DNA of 64,000 nt from Breznakibacter xylanolyticus (GTDB lineage Bacteria > Bacteroidota > Bacteroidia > Bacteroidales > Marinilabiliaceae): NCBI RefSeq assembly GCF_003254275.1, contig NZ_QKZK01000007.1, positions 1 through 64,000 on the forward strand. Direction: 5' to 3'. Positions 52,842 to 61,805 of this stretch are shown here, piece after piece (within the stretch, counting starts at the first letter, position 1; each line of letters starts with the position of its first letter). A model generated the notes under the pieces. It saw nothing but the letters and a program-made list of their open reading frames with translations. It was not told where the DNA came from and did no database searches. Made by a program: the position numbers and the translations under genes.

Positions 52842-53078
52842 ATGAAACAACTATCAGATTACGAGCGGTTATCACTCTCTAAATTGGGTAATAGCATCCA
52901 TGCCGGGTATTGGAGTAACGACGGATTGGTTCAATTGATTGAACTATGCTGCATCTATCTGAATCCAATCCCAATACAGCAATACGCCAACGAGCGAAAC
53001 AAAACGTACAACGGCATTAAAAAGACAGTCCCATCTGTCAGCATCCTTGGACATAAATACATTATCGACAACGACTAA
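52842..53078 (+). CDS. Small hypothetical phage protein
   Basis: A 78-aa protein with normal phage composition. It begins with KQLSDYERLSLSKLGNSIHAGYW, probably helical, and ends NKTYNGIKKTVPSVSILGHKY. No family is recognised. It is followed directly by a terminator that overlaps its stop codon. Confidence 0.55.
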   Translation: MKQLSDYERLSLSKLGNSIHAGYWSNDGLVQLIELCCIYLNPIPIQQYANERNKTYNGIKKTVPSVSILGHKYIIDND

Positions 53079-53104
53079 AGCTCTCCCCAACCGGAGGGCT
53101 TTTT
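53077..53104 (+). terminator. Intrinsic terminator
   Basis: AAAGCTCTCC (53077-53086) pairs with GGAGGGCTTT (53093-53102) and is followed by T residues. Confidence 0.82.
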
Positions 53105-53119
53105 AAATCCCTTAAGCCA

Positions 53120-53347
53120 ATGAAAACCGAAGTACTCAAAATCATCCAAGACATCCAGGAAGGCAAAGAGAAGAAACACATCTTCCCCACCCATGCACTA
53201 CAATCAGAAATCCTGTATGTGGCTCGAAAGCGAATAGAAAAAGCCATTAGCCAGCTGGCGACAGAAGGCCAAATTAAGCAGGGTAACACCATCAACGAAC
53301 CCTTTGTATCACTTAACACCCAAACCAATGAAAGAAAATCGAATTAA
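53120..53347 (+). CDS. Small hypothetical phage protein
   Basis: A 75-aa protein that looks like a short winged helix (EILYVARKRIEKAISQLATEGQIKQG). It may be a small DNA-binding protein. Its end overlaps the next gene by 20 bp. Confidence 0.55.
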   Translation: MKTEVLKIIQDIQEGKEKKHIFPTHALQSEILYVARKRIEKAISQLATEGQIKQGNTINEPFVSLNTQTNERKSN

Positions 53348-53798
53348 CTACAAAAGAGTGTACCAACGGTTGGCGGAGAAATACCCGTCAATAGCCGACG
53401 AACTGAAAGCTGACGCACCTAAAAAGCTTGACGGATTGGAAATGCTCACCGTGTTCACCATCTTTTGCCGTATCAAGGGCATAACGCACCTGAACCTACC
53501 TCCTGATTCAGAAAAAAGTCACTTACAGGCATTGTTTGCATCTGTGTTTGTTCAGATTTATGACTCCGATTACTTCCAAGGCGATAAGCGCCCACTGAGA
53601 AAAGGGCTGCGTCAAAAGATGGCAGCACTCTTGAATTGCCATGCCACACAAATCTCTCACATTTTATCAAGTGTGAAGATATACCTGAAAGCCTATAAAA
53701 GCTTTCGCAGCGAGGCCGAATATATTTACAATGAAATCAGTAAAACACTATCAAATGGAAATAAAGTTGGACGAAAGGAATTATCGGAAACACAATGA
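53328..53798 (+). CDS. Hypothetical phage protein
   Basis: A 156-aa soluble helical protein from the ATG at 53328 (an in-frame upstream start at 53304 is weaker). Sequences include INYKRVYQRLAEKYPSIADEL and RPLRKGLRQKMAALLNCHATQISHI, basic and possibly DNA-binding. Its 3' end overlaps the methyltransferase gene by 68 bp. It lies just before the packaging genes. Confidence 0.55.
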   Translation: MKENRINYKRVYQRLAEKYPSIADELKADAPKKLDGLEMLTVFTIFCRIKGITHLNLPPDSEKSHLQALFASVFVQIYDSDYFQGDKRPLRKGLRQKMAALLNCHATQISHILSSVKIYLKAYKSFRSEAEYIYNEISKTLSNGNKVGRKELSETQ

Positions 53799-55164
53799 GG
53801 CGAACAAGCAAATAATTAAGAAGTCTGTTGACGAGTTGGGGGCAGGGCGGTCGATACTGGTAGATAAAGAAGGGCAGATTATTGCTGGCAACGGAGTATT
53901 CGAACAATGGGGAGACAGGCCAGTGAAAGTGATTGAAACAGACGGCAACGAGTTGGTTGTTGTCAAACGCAATGATTTGTCACCCGATGATCCGAGAAGA
54001 CAACAATTGGCATTTGCAGACAACCACGCATCCGACCTGAGTGAATGGAATGAAGATCTGCTGCGAGAAGATTGGGAGAAATTAGAACTTGATGGTTGGA
54101 ATATAGAACTGACAGAGGATGACAAGAAGTTGGCAATAGCGAAACACGAAGAGGCTAAAGCCAGTCTGGCAGAGCGGTTCATTATTCCTCCTTTTTCAGT
54201 ACTGGATTCAAGGCAAGGATATTGGCAAAACAGGAAAAACGCATGGATCAACCTTGGGATTCGAAGCGAAGAGGGAGGCAGGGACAAAATGAAAGTGTCT
54301 GGTGCTTTATCCGGGTCTGTGCCCCGCTATTATGAATACAAAACCATGGCTGAAACTAAAGTCGGTAGGAAATTATCCAACAAAGAATTCGAAGAGGATT
54401 ATTTGATGGACATGATGCCAAAGGAATCAAATCTGGCTGTGACGGAAACAGGCGCTATGCTTTCAATATTCGATCCTGTATTGTGTGAATTGTCATACAA
54501 ATGGTTTTGCCCAAACGGAGGAACCATACTCGACCCTTTTGCCGGAGGTTCCGTAAGGGGAATTGTTGCATCATACCTTGGTTATCACTATACAGGTATC
54601 GACCTGCGAGCAGAGCAGATTGAAGCGAACATTAAGCAGGGGCAAAGATTAGTCGCAAACAACATGCCCAACTGGATTATAGGGAACAGCTGTGACATAC
54701 CTCAGTTGGTCAGCAATCAATTTGACATGGTCTATTCATGCCCTCCTTATTTCGATTTAGAGGTTTACTCTGAAAAGGAAGGTGACCTATCGAATATGGA
54801 ATGGGAAGACTTCAAACGTGACTATGCAAAAATCATCAGTGAGTCTGTGTCACGACTAAAAGAGAACCGATTTGCATGCTTTGTGGTCGGAGACGTGAGA
54901 GACGAAAAAGGTTTTTACCGCGACTTTGTGGGTTACACAATCGAATGCTTTGAAAATGCAGGAGCAAAGTATTACAACGAAATGATTCTTGTGAACGTCG
55001 CAGGAAGTTTGCCTATCAGAGTAGGAAAACAGTTTAGCACATCGAGAAAGGTTGGGAAATGCCACCAAAATGTCTTGGTGTTCTTCAAAGGAGACCCAAA
55101 GACCATCAAAGACAATTTTACAGAGATAGAGGTTGATGGATTGGACGAACAATCATTTGAATAA
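53731..55164 (+). CDS. ParB-like and DNA methyltransferase fusion
   Basis: A 477-aa protein. The N-terminal 100 residues have a ParB/sulfiredoxin-like fold (SILVDKEGQIIAGNGVFEQW). The C-terminal half is an N4/N6-type methyltransferase with CPPYF (about 333-337, VYSCPPYFD) and ILDPFAGGSVRGIVASY (SAM motif I). The combination is common in phages next to terminase genes and may mark DNA for packaging or protect it. A shorter start at 53755 is possible. Confidence 0.85.
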   Translation: MKSVKHYQMEIKLDERNYRKHNEANKQIIKKSVDELGAGRSILVDKEGQIIAGNGVFEQWGDRPVKVIETDGNELVVVKRNDLSPDDPRRQQLAFADNHASDLSEWNEDLLREDWEKLELDGWNIELTEDDKKLAIAKHEEAKASLAERFIIPPFSVLDSRQGYWQNRKNAWINLGIRSEEGGRDKMKVSGALSGSVPRYYEYKTMAETKVGRKLSNKEFEEDYLMDMMPKESNLAVTETGAMLSIFDPVLCELSYKWFCPNGGTILDPFAGGSVRGIVASYLGYHYTGIDLRAEQIEANIKQGQRLVANNMPNWIIGNSCDIPQLVSNQFDMVYSCPPYFDLEVYSEKEGDLSNMEWEDFKRDYAKIISESVSRLKENRFACFVVGDVRDEKGFYRDFVGYTIECFENAGAKYYNEMILVNVAGSLPIRVGKQFSTSRKVGKCHQNVLVFFKGDPKTIKDNFTEIEVDGLDEQSFE

Positions 55165-55185
55165 TTTACGATACAACTTTACAAC

Positions 55186-55686
55186 ATGGCACACAGAAGT
55201 AAAGGCGAAAGAGAAAGCGACCTGACCCTCATCGCCGAACTCTACACAAAAGGACGGTCATATCGTGAAATCGCCCACGAGGTAAATCATCGAACAGGGC
55301 GAAGCATCACACACACAACGGTGTCCAACGAGATTAAGAAACTATTGAAAGAATGGGAAGCAAGCCGAAATGAGCTCATCGACCATCAAAAATTTATTGA
55401 ACTGGCGAAGATTGACCGACTTGAAAAAACATACTGGGATGGCTACGAAAAGTCGTGTCAACCTGTAAAGAAGTCTGTCACAAAGAAAAAAGGCACACCC
55501 AACCAAGTCAACGACATTGAAAAAACAGACAATGAAGAAAGTCGTGTTGGAGATCCCAGATTCTTAGATGGCATCAAGTGGTGTATTGAGCAACGATGCA
55601 AAATATTTGGCATCAACGCCCCTCAAAAGTTCGATGTAGAGACAAATCTGTTTCAGGAATTAATGAAATCAGCCACAGGAGAGTGA
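55186..55686 (+). CDS. Terminase small subunit-like protein
   Basis: A 166-aa protein. The N-terminal helix-turn-helix (ELYTKGRSYREIAHEVNH) and the position directly before the large terminase gene indicate the small subunit, which recognises the packaging site. The central charged linker (KKSVTKKKGTPNQVNDIEKT) precedes a C-terminal helical part. It overlaps the large-subunit start by 3-4 bp (GTGA). Confidence 0.75.
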   Translation: MAHRSKGERESDLTLIAELYTKGRSYREIAHEVNHRTGRSITHTTVSNEIKKLLKEWEASRNELIDHQKFIELAKIDRLEKTYWDGYEKSCQPVKKSVTKKKGTPNQVNDIEKTDNEESRVGDPRFLDGIKWCIEQRCKIFGINAPQKFDVETNLFQELMKSATGE

Positions 55687-57182
55687 TAAAAGAGCAATAC
55701 ATAAAGCTATTCAAGGCATGGCAGGCAGACTGGAACAAGTTTGCCTGTGATGTTTTAAAGGTGAACCTAGACCCGGAACAGCAAGCCATTCTTTCGGCTG
55801 TGCAAAACCAACCTAGGGTGTCGGTTTGCTCGGGAACCGCTCGGGGGAAGGACTTCATCGCTGCCGTGGCTTCCATGTGCTTTATGTACCTCACACCCCG
55901 ATACAATGCTGCTGGAGAGATGGTGGAGAATACCAAAGTGGCCATGACAGCCCCAACCGACCGTCAGGTGAAGAACATCATGTTCCCGGAAGTATCACGG
56001 CTGTATTCACGAGCCAAGGTTTTGCCGGGACGGCTGGTCGGGTACGACATCCGTACAGAAAACGAGGAATGGTTCTTAACAGGCTTTAAAGCGTCAAAGG
56101 ATAACCACGAAGCGTGGTCTGGTTTTCACGCCGCCAACACCATGTTCGTCATTACTGAGGCTTCGGGGATTGAGGAAACCATCTTCAACGCCATTGAAGG
56201 AAACCTGCAGGGAAACTCACGAATACTGATAGTATTCAACCCTAACAACACAACAGGCTATGCGGCCAAGTCCCAAAAATCACCCAGATGGAAGAAATTT
56301 CGATTGGATAGTTTGAGTTCTCCCAACGTCATTCAAAAGAGAATTGTCATTCCAGGACAGGTCGATTACGAGTGGGTCAAAGATAAAGTGGAAGCTTGGT
56401 GCCAAAGAATTGAAGAGTCGAACTTCACCGAAGCGAAGGGCGATTTCGAATTTGATGGATTGCTTTATCGTCCCAACGACCTATTCCGGGTCAAGGTACG
56501 AGGTATGTTCCCCGAAGTGGCCGAAGATACCCTTATCCCATTGGAATGGATTGACCTGGCACAGGAACGATGGAAGCGAGCCAGAAAACCGGTAACACCC
56601 GTCCGCATTGGTGCCGATGTGGCCGGCATGGGACGGGACAATTCAATCTTTTGCCATCGCATGGATCACTTTGTCGAGAAACTTGAAATAGTGGGAACGG
56701 CCGGAAGTGCTGATCACATGTTGGTAGCCGGAAAGCTTGCAAACCTGTTGAAACATCCATCCAACAAAGCCTTCATTGACACCATTGGCGAAGGTGCCGG
56801 GGTTTATTCCCGTTTGGATGAACTGGGCTACAAAAACGCCTTTTCGTGCAAGTTCTCGGAAGGAGCCGAAGGTTTGACTGATGTGACAGGAGTTTATCGA
56901 TTCGCCAATATGCGGGCATATTTATTCTGGGCTGTTCGTGACTGGTTAAACCCGGCCAATGAGCAAAACCCTTGCCTCCCTCCTTGCGACGAATTAACCG
57001 AAGAACTCACTGAAATCAAATGGAAATTCCAGTCAAACGGCTCCATCATTATTGAACCAAAGGACGACATCAAAAAGAGGTTGCGACGATCCACCGACTA
57101 TTCTGATTCATTGGCCAACACCTTCTATCCGCACGACAAAAGGGAGGAAGAAGTGCAGGATTTGAGCGGGGTGTTTTTTTAA
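55683..57182 (+). CDS. Terminase large subunit
   Basis: A 499-aa packaging motor from the GTG at 55683, which overlaps the stop of the small subunit. The Walker A-like motif is CSGTARGKDF (about 49-58), the Walker B region near FVITEASGIEE, and the nuclease domain begins with RIGADVAGMGRDNSIFCHR (catalytic Asp about 305). A C-terminal RNase H-like pattern continues. Length is normal for the family, so packaging itself may be intact. Confidence 0.9.
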   Translation: MIKEQYIKLFKAWQADWNKFACDVLKVNLDPEQQAILSAVQNQPRVSVCSGTARGKDFIAAVASMCFMYLTPRYNAAGEMVENTKVAMTAPTDRQVKNIMFPEVSRLYSRAKVLPGRLVGYDIRTENEEWFLTGFKASKDNHEAWSGFHAANTMFVITEASGIEETIFNAIEGNLQGNSRILIVFNPNNTTGYAAKSQKSPRWKKFRLDSLSSPNVIQKRIVIPGQVDYEWVKDKVEAWCQRIEESNFTEAKGDFEFDGLLYRPNDLFRVKVRGMFPEVAEDTLIPLEWIDLAQERWKRARKPVTPVRIGADVAGMGRDNSIFCHRMDHFVEKLEIVGTAGSADHMLVAGKLANLLKHPSNKAFIDTIGEGAGVYSRLDELGYKNAFSCKFSEGAEGLTDVTGVYRFANMRAYLFWAVRDWLNPANEQNPCLPPCDELTEELTEIKWKFQSNGSIIIEPKDDIKKRLRRSTDYSDSLANTFYPHDKREEEVQDLSGVFF

Positions 57183-57274
57183 TCGTTCACTTAATGGCAA
57201 ATGGTGACAGATTAAACCCTCGTCCCATTATTGTCTGTTTTTTCGTGGTCTATCTTGGCAATCAAAAAAAGGTC

Positions 57275-58099
57275 ATGGTCATAGCAGACATCCTCGCCCT
57301 CACTCCCGACGAAGCTTATAAAAAGCTGACAGCCAAAGCAACCCCAAAAGTATCAGCCGAAGATATTGCCAAGCAAATCGACCCGCTCCAACATGATGTG
57401 TTCGACGAATCGAAACGCCCCAAGAAAACGGTCAAAAAAGCCACAGGCAAAGATGCAGCCGGAAATATCACCTATTCCGACAAACAGGAAGAAGTGGCCA
57501 GGATAGCAGTACCACTTCAAATGTTGATAGTCGAGCGAACCATTGGCTTCGTACTCGGAAACCCTGTTAAGCTGCGTTCAGATGCAGAAGGTGACAAGCA
57601 AATAAGGCTGGTTGACATGGTGAAAAAATTGTGGAAGGATAACAAACTTGACTACAAGAACCGTGAATTAGCTCGAACGCTATTCTCAGAATGTGAGGTG
57701 GCCGAGTTGTGGTATTTGGCCAAGGATGAAGAATATTGGGAAAACGCGAACACTAACCTTCGCCCAAAATGCAAGCTCCTGAAACCATCTGACGGCAATA
57801 AGCTCATCCCCCTTTACGACGAATATGGAGACATGATGGCCTTCTCTCGCGAATACTTAATCGAGAGGGATGGAAAAAAGATAACGGTTTTAGAGACCTA
57901 CACAGCGGAAAAAACCATCGTATTTGAAAAGGGTGAAACAGTTACCATCGTAAAAGAAGAAACCAACACATCCAAAAAAATCCCTGTCGTTTACTATCAG
58001 CAGAAATATCCGGAATGGCACAAAGTTCAAGTATTAACCCATCTTGCAGCTTTCCATCCAAAATTCATTAAAAAAACACCTTTTTTCACCTCAAAATAG
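57275..58099 (+). pseudogene. Portal protein, N-terminal fragment (gene interrupted)
   Basis: The N-terminal 250 residues or so of an SPP1 gp6-like portal, from the ATG at 57275 (a longer frame from 57194 lacks family-like sequence). Segments such as VARIAVPLQMLIVERTIGFVLGNP and IPVVYYQQKYPEWHKVQ are typical. At residue about 254 the frame enters the insertion element and ends after 22 extra residues at 58099. The second part follows at 58414. The portal forms the DNA entry ring of the capsid, so its disruption should block packaging. Confidence 0.9.
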
Positions 58100-58411
58100 G
58101 CTCTTTTGCTCTATTTGCTTTTGTAATACATTGATAATCAGTGTCTGAATTTTCGAAAAATCATTTGTAGTACACAAGGGGGTATTGTATATCAGCGGTT
58201 TACATGTTTACTTTGGGGCATGTATTTCAAAGTATCCATGCGCACCAACCCCGAAACGGGAATCTATAGCGGTTATTACCGTGTTTAGTGGAGAGCTAGC
58301 GTCATTACGCTACCTTTACAAAGCGAAAATCTGTAGTACACAAATCCGAACTCGAAAATGAACAATTCATTGAAATACAGGCGCTGGCTTTAGGATAGCT
58401 GCAAAATGGGT
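58037..58411 (+). mobile_element. 375-bp deletion derivative of an IS (MITE-like), IS1634/IS4-like remnant
   Basis: Ends match over 19 bp with 2 mismatches (58037-58055 against 58393-58411 in reverse). It keeps the start of a transposase (MYFKVSMRTNPETGIYSGYYRV, 58220-58288, stop codon) and an in-frame C-terminal piece (58300-58398, ending EIQALALG). The central part is gone. The flanking dinucleotide TA is present on both sides. I assign the N-terminus to the IS1634 group from memory of its MxFxVSMRxNP start. Confidence 0.8.
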
Positions 58412-58413
58412 TA

Positions 58414-59064
58414 ATCAACCGATTGGAAACGCTTCTATCCAACTTTGCCGACACCAACGACTACTTTGGGTCGCCAATGATTGCAGTGACAGGTAAGGTG
58501 TTGGGGCTTGCCGAAAAGGGAGAGCAAGGGAAAGTTTTACAAATTGAAAAAGAGGGAAATGCCGAGTACTTGTCATGGGATCACGCCCCCGAAAGCGTGA
58601 AACTTGAAATTGAAACCTTATTGGAACTTATCTACACGTGCACTCAAACACCCAACATCTCATTCAGTCAAATGAAGGGATTGGGGAACCTATCGGGGGT
58701 GGCTTTAAAGCTCATGTTTATGGACGCTCACATGAAGGTGGAAAATAAAATTGAGCTGTTCGGTGAAATGTTTCAACGCCGTTTAAACTTGATTAAAGCC
58801 ATCTGTTCTAAGGCCGTTGACACATCGTTAGAAGCGGAAGCCAAACTGCTCAACATCGAGCCTGTGTTCAAGCCTTACATGCCCCGAAATGATAAAGAGG
58901 AAATGGACACACTCACAACAGCAACGGGTGGCAAAGCAGTTCTGAGTCGCAAAACTGCAATCACCAACAACCTGTTTGTATCAGACCCCGATATGGAATT
59001 GGAAGAGATACTAAAAGAAGAAGCAAAAGAGAGTCAACTGGACGCACTTGAACCCACTGAATGA
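58414..59064 (+). pseudogene. Portal protein, C-terminal fragment (gene interrupted)
   Basis: The rest of the portal, with no good start codon. It begins ATC AAC CGA, so that removal of the element and one TA restores EWHKVQVLINRLETLLSN without a frame change. Family-like segments are DTNDYFGSPMIAVTG, YLSWDHAPESVKLEIE and NISFSQMKGLGNLSGVALKL. The C-terminus is acidic. It ends in an ATGA overlap with the next gene. Confidence 0.88.
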
Positions 59065-60695
59065 TGGAAGAAAGATACAACAATCGGCTTGGGAAAGCAT
59101 ACCAAACCATCATCCGGAAAATAGCCTCCCTTTACGGAATAACCTCCAACGAAGCGGAGGTTTTCTATTTGAGCCAAAAGCCGGCACTCAGGAAACAGTT
59201 GGAGGCGATGGTTCAATCACATTTCGAATCGATTTCTGCCAACATAAAAGCGGCAGCATTAGAAGCCTGGGCGGTTTCGAGCATGATGTACGAAAAAGAA
59301 GCAGGCAAGCGACCAGCAATTCTCCTGAAGGGGCAAGCGGCCAAAGATGCGACCAAAGCATTCAACGAAGCAAAAGCAAAGTATTTGGCCGATTTGGACA
59401 AAAGGCTATCCAAGCGGGTATGGAAATGGGAAAAGCAATTCATGTCCGAAATTGAATTAACCATGCAGGTTGGCTTTAAAGAAGGAGCCAGTGCCGCCAA
59501 ACTATCAAGGGATGTCCGGCAATATCTTAACAATCCGGAGAAACTATTCAGGCGAGTTCGTGACGAGTTCGGGCAGCTCCATTTGAGTAAAGCTGCGGCT
59601 GCTTACCATCCGGGGCAAGGCGTTTATCGGAGCAGCTACAAAAATGCCCTCCGAATGACAGGCACCGAAATAAACCGTGCCTATCGACTTGGCGAGCACC
59701 ATAGGCGGTTGGCCGATCCGGAAGTGGTTGGCATCGAAGTAAAGCTTTCAAATAACCACACATTGAATGGAGTTCCATTTACCGATATCTGTAACCACTT
59801 GGCAGGAAAATACCCGAAGGAGTTTGTATTCACAGGATGGCATCCGAAGTGTCGTTGCAAAACGGTTTCCATATTGGTAACTGATGAAGAGTTCGACAAG
59901 ATAACAGATGACATTTTAGATGGAGGGGATGGGAGAATAAAAAGCGTAAATGAAGTAAAAGACGTACCCCAAGGCTACAAAGATTGGTGTGATAAAAATG
60001 CCTTTAGAAGTCGTGGGTGGAAAGATAACCCATACTTCATCAAAGATAACCCAGAGTACAATCCACAGTTTTTCAACGCCCCAAAATTTACGGAAGCGGG
60101 AAAGGTGTTTTTCCGTCATCCTTCAACCCATAAGGCCATTGAACGGATGGATACGCCTGAATACAGGAAGAAATATCCCAAGCACACCAGTTTGGAACTT
60201 GGAGCGATACACCATTACACTCGAAGTAATACCATGGCTTACCGCGATTTGAATAAATCGTTGGTGACCGGGAAGATGGATGATTTCAACAGTGCGTTTT
60301 CGGAACTTTTGAGCAGCGGGTTAAACAAATTGCCCGATTTTGAAGGAGTTGTGTACCGAGGGTCGATATTAAACAATGCGCAACTATCAGCCTATTTGGA
60401 TGCTCACACCAGAGGAGCCAGCTATACGCATAAGTTTTTTACATCGGCAAGCAAAGACAATGTTGTGGCCAAAACCTTCCAGAACCTTAGACGATTAAAA
60501 AAAGGTGAAACGAAGGTATCGTGTGCGATTCTGAGCAAAAGAGGAAAAAATGTGTCTGATATGTCCGAGTTTAATGGTAAATTTACAAGGACAAATCAAC
60601 AGGAAATTATCTTCGATAAAGGTGCAAAGTTTGATGTATTAGATTATAGCATAAGCGAAGACGGGGTTTATAGAATTTATATGGAGGAATTGTAA
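59061..60695 (+). CDS. MuF-type head protein with C-terminal ADP-ribosyltransferase domain
   Basis: A 544-aa protein. The N-terminal 300 residues are a phage head morphogenesis (SPP1 gp7/MuF) domain ending in the zinc-like motif TGWHPKCRCKTVSILV. The C-terminal 190 residues have the R-S-E pattern of ADP-ribosyltransferases: VVYRGS (Arg433), FFTSAS (Ser462, Ser464) and NQQEIIF (Gln513, Glu515). Similar MuF-toxin fusions are known as polymorphic toxins delivered or carried by phages. The target, which may be host protein or RNA, is unknown. No immunity gene is obvious, though the next small gene is a candidate. Confidence 0.85.
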   Translation: MMEERYNNRLGKAYQTIIRKIASLYGITSNEAEVFYLSQKPALRKQLEAMVQSHFESISANIKAAALEAWAVSSMMYEKEAGKRPAILLKGQAAKDATKAFNEAKAKYLADLDKRLSKRVWKWEKQFMSEIELTMQVGFKEGASAAKLSRDVRQYLNNPEKLFRRVRDEFGQLHLSKAAAAYHPGQGVYRSSYKNALRMTGTEINRAYRLGEHHRRLADPEVVGIEVKLSNNHTLNGVPFTDICNHLAGKYPKEFVFTGWHPKCRCKTVSILVTDEEFDKITDDILDGGDGRIKSVNEVKDVPQGYKDWCDKNAFRSRGWKDNPYFIKDNPEYNPQFFNAPKFTEAGKVFFRHPSTHKAIERMDTPEYRKKYPKHTSLELGAIHHYTRSNTMAYRDLNKSLVTGKMDDFNSAFSELLSSGLNKLPDFEGVVYRGSILNNAQLSAYLDAHTRGASYTHKFFTSASKDNVVAKTFQNLRRLKKGETKVSCAILSKRGKNVSDMSEFNGKFTRTNQQEIIFDKGAKFDVLDYSISEDGVYRIYMEEL

Positions 60696-60696
60696 T

Positions 60697-60885
60697 ATGC
60701 GCTCATTTGATTTCCAAAAATTCTGCGAAGAAGACGACAATCGTCAGCGCGAGTGGGAAGCCCTCCCCGAAGCGGAGAAGGAACGGCAACGCCGTGCTCT
60801 TGCCGGATGGGCAGACCGGATAGAAGCCGAGAATGAGGCTTTAGAATTACAGGTGAGAATGGAGCGAGGGGAAATAGTTGATTAG
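60697..60885 (+). CDS. Small acidic protein after the MuF-toxin gene
   Basis: A 62-aa helical, highly charged protein (EWEALPEAEKERQRRALAGWADRIEAE). It starts 1 bp after the MuF gene stop. Its place directly after a toxin-like gene makes an immunity role possible, but many phages have a small gene here. No family is recognised. Confidence 0.55.
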   Translation: MRSFDFQKFCEEDDNRQREWEALPEAEKERQRRALAGWADRIEAENEALELQVRMERGEIVD

Positions 60886-60917
60886 CGGTATATTCCCATC
60901 AATGAAGATGTGTGAAA

Positions 60918-60951
60918 AACAAAAGGTAGTCTCGAAAGGCTACCTTTTGTT
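60918..60951. terminator. Hairpin between convergent transcription units
   Basis: A 12-bp perfect stem (60918-60929 with 60940-60951) lies between the plus-strand head genes and the minus-strand HicB gene. It reads as a terminator in both directions. Confidence 0.8.
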
Positions 60952-61045
60952 GTGGCGCAAGGAACAATATTGCCATCATTCCAGCATAAGCCACCGGCGG
61001 TCAGTGACCATCTAGGACAAAGTCCTTTGCAAATATAGTTAAATA

Positions 61046-61441
61046 CTAAACAGAGGAAAGTTCACGCCCTAAACGGTGAATCCCTTCAATGATCTTTTTC
61101 CTCTGTTCGGGGCGAGGGTTTCGGATGCCCATCGCATAATGGCCTATTTGTTTAACATTGATGCCGGTTACGCGAGATATTGCACTGCGTGTGACAACCC
61201 CATCAAGATTATGCAATATGGCGGATATTTCAAGTTGGTATTCCGTTTCGTAACCGCCACTAACCAGCCACTGTGGGGCATCGCCCTCATCACCTTCTAA
61301 GTGGAATTGCAAAGCATCGGCAAAGGCTTTCTTTGCCCCTTCAAACGTTTTTGAGGTTGCAAATACCGCACCGCCTGCCTCACCTGTTGCAGCAACGTAG
61401 TTGTCACCGCTCCAGCTTATTTTTACTATTAGTTTTTTCAT
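61046..61441 (-). CDS. hicB: HicB-type antitoxin
   Basis: A 131-aa antitoxin. The N-terminal half (VKISWSGDNYVAATGEAGGAVFATSKTFEGAKKAF) is the HicB RNase H-like partner fold that covers HicA. The C-terminal 45 residues form a helix-turn-helix (RSAISRVTGINVKQIGHYAMGIRN), which should repress the pair. It lies 18 bp after hicA. It is located on the strand opposite to the head genes that flank it. Confidence 0.88.
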   Translation of the reverse strand: MKKLIVKISWSGDNYVAATGEAGGAVFATSKTFEGAKKAFADALQFHLEGDEGDAPQWLVSGGYETEYQLEISAILHNLDGVVTRSAISRVTGINVKQIGHYAMGIRNPRPEQRKKIIEGIHRLGRELSSV

Positions 61442-61459
61442 GCTCCAATTTTTACGGAT

Positions 61460-61654
61460 TCATTTCCATCCGGCCTGTTTCCAAATGCTGTTCAAAATCT
61501 CCTGGTCTATGGTGTCACTCGGTTTCTGATTAACAGTTACCGCACCTTTTTTTGTTGGATGTTTAAATTGCCGATGGCTTCCCTTTTGCCTGTGCAGGAA
61601 CCAACCTTCATCTTCTAACATCCTTATCACTTCTCTGACCTTGTACTTTTTCAC
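61460..61654 (-). CDS. hicA: HicA-type mRNA interferase toxin
   Basis: A 64-aa toxin that cuts mRNA. The catalytic His is in KGSHRQFKHP. The start GTG at 61654 gives the standard N-terminus VKKYKVREVIRMLEDEGW; an ATG at 61699 adds 15 hydrophobic residues not seen in the family. It comes first in the leftward hicA-hicB unit. Its role here may be prophage addiction or defence. Confidence 0.85.
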   Translation of the reverse strand: MKKYKVREVIRMLEDEGWFLHRQKGSHRQFKHPTKKGAVTVNQKPSDTIDQEILNSIWKQAGWK

Positions 61655-61805
61655 CTGAGTCGATGTGTGTTTATGCAAAGATAGTAAAAAGACTATCATT
61701 TATGCAAAGGCATTCACCGTTTTTCAATCGGTGAAAGCATAACCCCCTCATTTCTTTGCCCTCAATAGCACCACGGATAACTTGCCGGTCAAAACGCACG
61801 GTGCT

